Assembly: GCA_020062745.1 (NCBI GenBank)
Contig: JAGUVT010000106.1
Span: 1 to 38,380, forward strand
DNA length: 38,380 nt
Reading direction: 5' to 3'
DNA from: Deltaproteobacteria bacterium
GTDB lineage: Bacteria; Bacillota; Desulfotomaculia; Desulfotomaculales; JAGUVT01
Position numbers and translations under genes: made by a program. Shown one piece after another: positions 35,775-38,380 of this stretch (within the stretch, counting starts at the first letter, position 1; every line of letters starts with the position of its first letter). The notes below the pieces were generated by a model. The model was not told the origin of the DNA. It did no database searches and saw nothing but the letters and a program-made list of their open reading frames with translations.

Positions 35775-35952
35775 GTTTAGATACTCCTCCTTGTTCGTAC
35801 TTGAACTATTATATTTTTGAAAAATTAACTATATGACTGCTGCCGCACAACAATTTGTACTTGATTTATCAAAAAAATCAAAATACAATACAAGAGGTAT
35901 CATTCAAAAAAGTATCTTTAAAAGCACCCAATAAAGAAAGGAGTTGTAAAAG

Positions 35953-37086
35953 ATAAGTATCTATACTGAAGAACACGAAATTTTCCGCAGGACATTCAGG
36001 AAGTTTGTGGAAAAAGAGATCGTGCCGCACCTTGAAGAATGGGAAGAGGAAAGAGACGTTCCACGCGGTATCTGGAAGAATCTGGGTGATCAGGGTTATC
36101 TTTGTCCCTGGGTAGACGAGAAATACGGCGGTACCGGTGCCGGTTTTGAGTATTCAGTAATTATTAACGAAGAACTAGTGAAGGCCGGCAGCAGTATTTC
36201 GGTGGGGTTGCACAGTGATATTATTGCACCGTACATTAACAGTTACGGCACAGAAGAGCAAAAAATGAAGTGGCTTCCCGGCTGCTGCAGCGGCGATATT
36301 CTCCTGGCCGTGGCGATGACCGAGCCCAACGCCGGATCCGACCTCCAGGCCATCAAGACTTCTGCCGTCAGAGATGGCGATACTTACATTATTAACGGTC
36401 AGAAGACCTTCATCAGCAACGGAATGAATGCCGACCTGGCAGTTGTGGCTTGCCGGACCAATCCGAAAGCAGACCCCCCTTACACAGGAATAAGCCTGAT
36501 TGCCGTTGAAGGCAACACACCCGGTTTCAGCAGGAATCGCCTGAAGAAACTTGGTCTCCATTCCCAGGATACCGCCGAGTTGTACTTCGAGGATTGCCGG
36601 GTGCCGGCATCCAACCTTCTGGGACAGGAAGGAATGGGTTTTGTCTATTTAATGCAAAAGCTTCAACAGGAACGCCTGGTTTCGGCCATCGGCTCTCAAG
36701 CAGCAGCCGAACGCATGCTGTCCGATGCCGTTGAATACAGCAAGAGCCGGGTGGCTTTCGGCCGGCCGATCAGTAAATTCCAGCATAATGCTTTTAAAAT
36801 CGTCGAAATGGCTACGGAAATAGAACTGGGAAGGGCTTTTCTAGACAAACTTGTAGCTGACCACATAGCCGGAAAAGACATCGTGACGAAGGTTTCCATG
36901 GCCAAGTGGTGGATTGGTGAACTGGTCAACCGGGTTGCCTACCACTGCCTGCAGTTACACGGCGGTTACGGGTACATGGACGAGTACCCCATTTCACGAT
37001 TCTATCGTGATGTCAGGATGCATACCATTGCTGCCGGCACCACGGAAGTTATGAAGGTTATTATTGCCCGTCAAATGGGCTTATAG
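35953..37086 (+). CDS. Acyl-CoA dehydrogenase (N-terminus probably upstream of the tracked GTG at 36007; start codon uncertain)
   Basis: In-frame upstream ISIYTEEHEIFRRTFRKF continues the ACAD N-terminal helix; then AMTEPNAGSDLQAIKTSAVRDGDTYIINGQKTFISNG and LHGGYGYMDEYPISRFYRDVRMHTIAAGTTEVMKVIIARQMGL. Confidence 0.92.
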   Translation: MSIYTEEHEIFRRTFRKFVEKEIVPHLEEWEEERDVPRGIWKNLGDQGYLCPWVDEKYGGTGAGFEYSVIINEELVKAGSSISVGLHSDIIAPYINSYGTEEQKMKWLPGCCSGDILLAVAMTEPNAGSDLQAIKTSAVRDGDTYIINGQKTFISNGMNADLAVVACRTNPKADPPYTGISLIAVEGNTPGFSRNRLKKLGLHSQDTAELYFEDCRVPASNLLGQEGMGFVYLMQKLQQERLVSAIGSQAAAERMLSDAVEYSKSRVAFGRPISKFQHNAFKIVEMATEIELGRAFLDKLVADHIAGKDIVTKVSMAKWWIGELVNRVAYHCLQLHGGYGYMDEYPISRFYRDVRMHTIAAGTTEVMKVIIARQMGL

Positions 37087-37101
37087 AAAGGATGATGTGG
37101 A

Positions 37102-38283
37102 TTGCTGAGCAACTACAATCTTACAGACGAACAAATGATGATCCTTCAGACAGTCAAGCGGCTGGCAAAAGAAAAAGTTGCTCCCCGGGCAGCGGAAATT
37201 GATCATGAAGCGAAATTCCCCTTCGACATTTATCAGCTATTTAAAGAAAACGGCATTCAGGGCATACCCTGGCCGGAGGAATACGGCGGCACGGGGACAG
37301 GCTTTCTGGTATCGATAATGGCCGTGGAAGAAATCTCCAAGGTCTGTGTTAATTCTGCCTTTGTAATGTGTTTAAATGAACTGGGCGCCCAACCGATCCT
37401 GGTAGGTGGTTCGGAAGAACAAAAACAAAAGTACCTTACCAAAGTCGCTTCCGGTGAACACCTGGCCGCTTTCGGCCTGACCGAACCGGAAGCTGGAAGT
37501 GACGTGGCTTCCATGAAGACCACTGCTGTTCTTAAGAATGGGAAATATGTTTTAAACGGGCGCAAGTGTTTTATCAGCAATGCTGATAACGCCAATATCA
37601 TTTGTGTTTTTGCTAAAACCGACCCGGTTGCCGGAAGAAAGGGCATCAGTTGCTTTGTAGTGGAAAAACCATGTCCGGGGTTGTCTATTGGCAAGATAGA
37701 AGATAAAATGGGAAACAAAGGCATCAGCGCCTGCGAAGTGATATTTGAAGATTGTGAAGTTCCGGCAGAAAACATGCTGGGCAAGCCGGGACAGGGGTTC
37801 TTAATTGCCATGGAAACACTTGACCGCACCCGCCCCATGGTAGCTGCCGCCGGTCTCGGCATTGCCCAAGGCGCTTTAGACTACGCAATCGAGTACGCCA
37901 AGCAGCGGGTTCAGTTCGGCCGCCCGATTGCTCAATTCCAGGCAATTCAATTTAAGCTTGCCGACATGGCCATGGAAATAGAAGCAGCCCGCCAGCTTAC
38001 CTATCACGCTGCTGCCCTGATAGACGACATCCTGGAAGGCAAAAAAGAGCTTACAAAAGGAACGCGCAGCGAGCTATCCAAAGTTGGGGCAATGTCCAAG
38101 TGTTTTGCTACCGACGTTGCCATGAAAGTAACCATCGAAGCCATACAGGTCGCCGGCGGTTACGGTTATATGCGGGACTACCCTCTGGAGCGCCGCATGC
38201 GTGACGCAAAACTGCTGCAAATCGTAGAGGGAACCAACGAAATCCAGCGCGGCGTAATCGCCAACTGCCTGCTGACGGACTAA
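37102..38283 (+). CDS. Acyl-CoA dehydrogenase (TTG start)
   Basis: [92 protein letters not shown]. Confidence 0.95.
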   Translation: MLSNYNLTDEQMMILQTVKRLAKEKVAPRAAEIDHEAKFPFDIYQLFKENGIQGIPWPEEYGGTGTGFLVSIMAVEEISKVCVNSAFVMCLNELGAQPILVGGSEEQKQKYLTKVASGEHLAAFGLTEPEAGSDVASMKTTAVLKNGKYVLNGRKCFISNADNANIICVFAKTDPVAGRKGISCFVVEKPCPGLSIGKIEDKMGNKGISACEVIFEDCEVPAENMLGKPGQGFLIAMETLDRTRPMVAAAGLGIAQGALDYAIEYAKQRVQFGRPIAQFQAIQFKLADMAMEIEAARQLTYHAAALIDDILEGKKELTKGTRSELSKVGAMSKCFATDVAMKVTIEAIQVAGGYGYMRDYPLERRMRDAKLLQIVEGTNEIQRGVIANCLLTD

Positions 38284-38380
38284 TCGGGTAGGAGGCTGAC
38301 CCTTGTTGGGTCAGCCGACCTCCCACAGAACCGTACGTACCGTTCAGTATACGGCTCCTCCCAAGTTTACGCACGAACAG
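38283..38380 (-). mobile_element. Probable 3' end (domains V/VI) of a group II intron, bacterial class C-like, continuing off the right edge
   Basis: Minus strand GGGAGGAGCCGTATACTGAACGGTACGTACGGTTCTGTGGGAGG resembles the group IIC DV consensus GAGCCGUAUGCG...CGCACGUACGGUUC; followed by a DVI-like hairpin GGCTGACCC-AACAA-GGGTCAGCC and the end CTACCCGAT. Confidence 0.62.

Noticed and set aside
38294-38316. GGCTGACCC-TTGTT-GGGTCAGCC as a simple Rho-independent terminator of the acyl-CoA dehydrogenase operon
   Set aside because: No T-run follows on the plus strand and the hairpin fits better as domain VI of the adjacent group II intron-like 3' end; kept within that call.
1-38380. CRISPR arrays or prophage modules
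   Set aside because: No regularly spaced direct repeats with unique spacers and no phage structural or packaging genes were seen; the repeats present are dispersed and palindromic.

Overview
This window looks like a Gram-positive, endospore-former-type (Peptococcaceae-like) chromosome, with a mix of biosynthetic operons and small accessory patches. Minus strand, left to right: trpB (partial), trpF, trpC, trpD, trpG and trpE behind a leader that reads as a TRAP-type attenuator; tRNA-Val(GAC); a LarA-like DUF2088 protein; a B12-binding radical SAM protein; a DUF1847 protein; glgA and galT. Next come minC (+), two tandem ~60-aa CxxxC mini-proteins, a sensor kinase/response regulator pair, an un-tracked DUF1540 gene (+) and rtcB. 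A BstYI/BglII-like restriction-modification pair (+) follows, then adhE divergent from bioB-bioF-bioD-bioA (+), with a candidate BirA operator between them. Next is a small decaying accessory patch: DUF4258/DUF2283 plus a coupled small ORF, a probable methylase C-terminal fragment, and VapB/VapC remnants. The rest comprises a VanW-like protein, a metallophosphoesterase flanked by short dispersed repeats, an apgM-type phosphoglycerate mutase (+), hom-thrB-lysC (-), a GerMN lipoprotein, two acyl-CoA dehydrogenases (+), and what looks like the 3' end of a group II (IIC-like) intron at the right edge. The strongest non-gene signals are the trp leader, the nested/dispersed intergenic repeats and the BirA-like operator. 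The most plausible under-described protein system is the tandem CxxxC mini-protein locus beside a kinase with a Met/His-rich sensor segment. All family calls are from reading the sequence; no database search was run.
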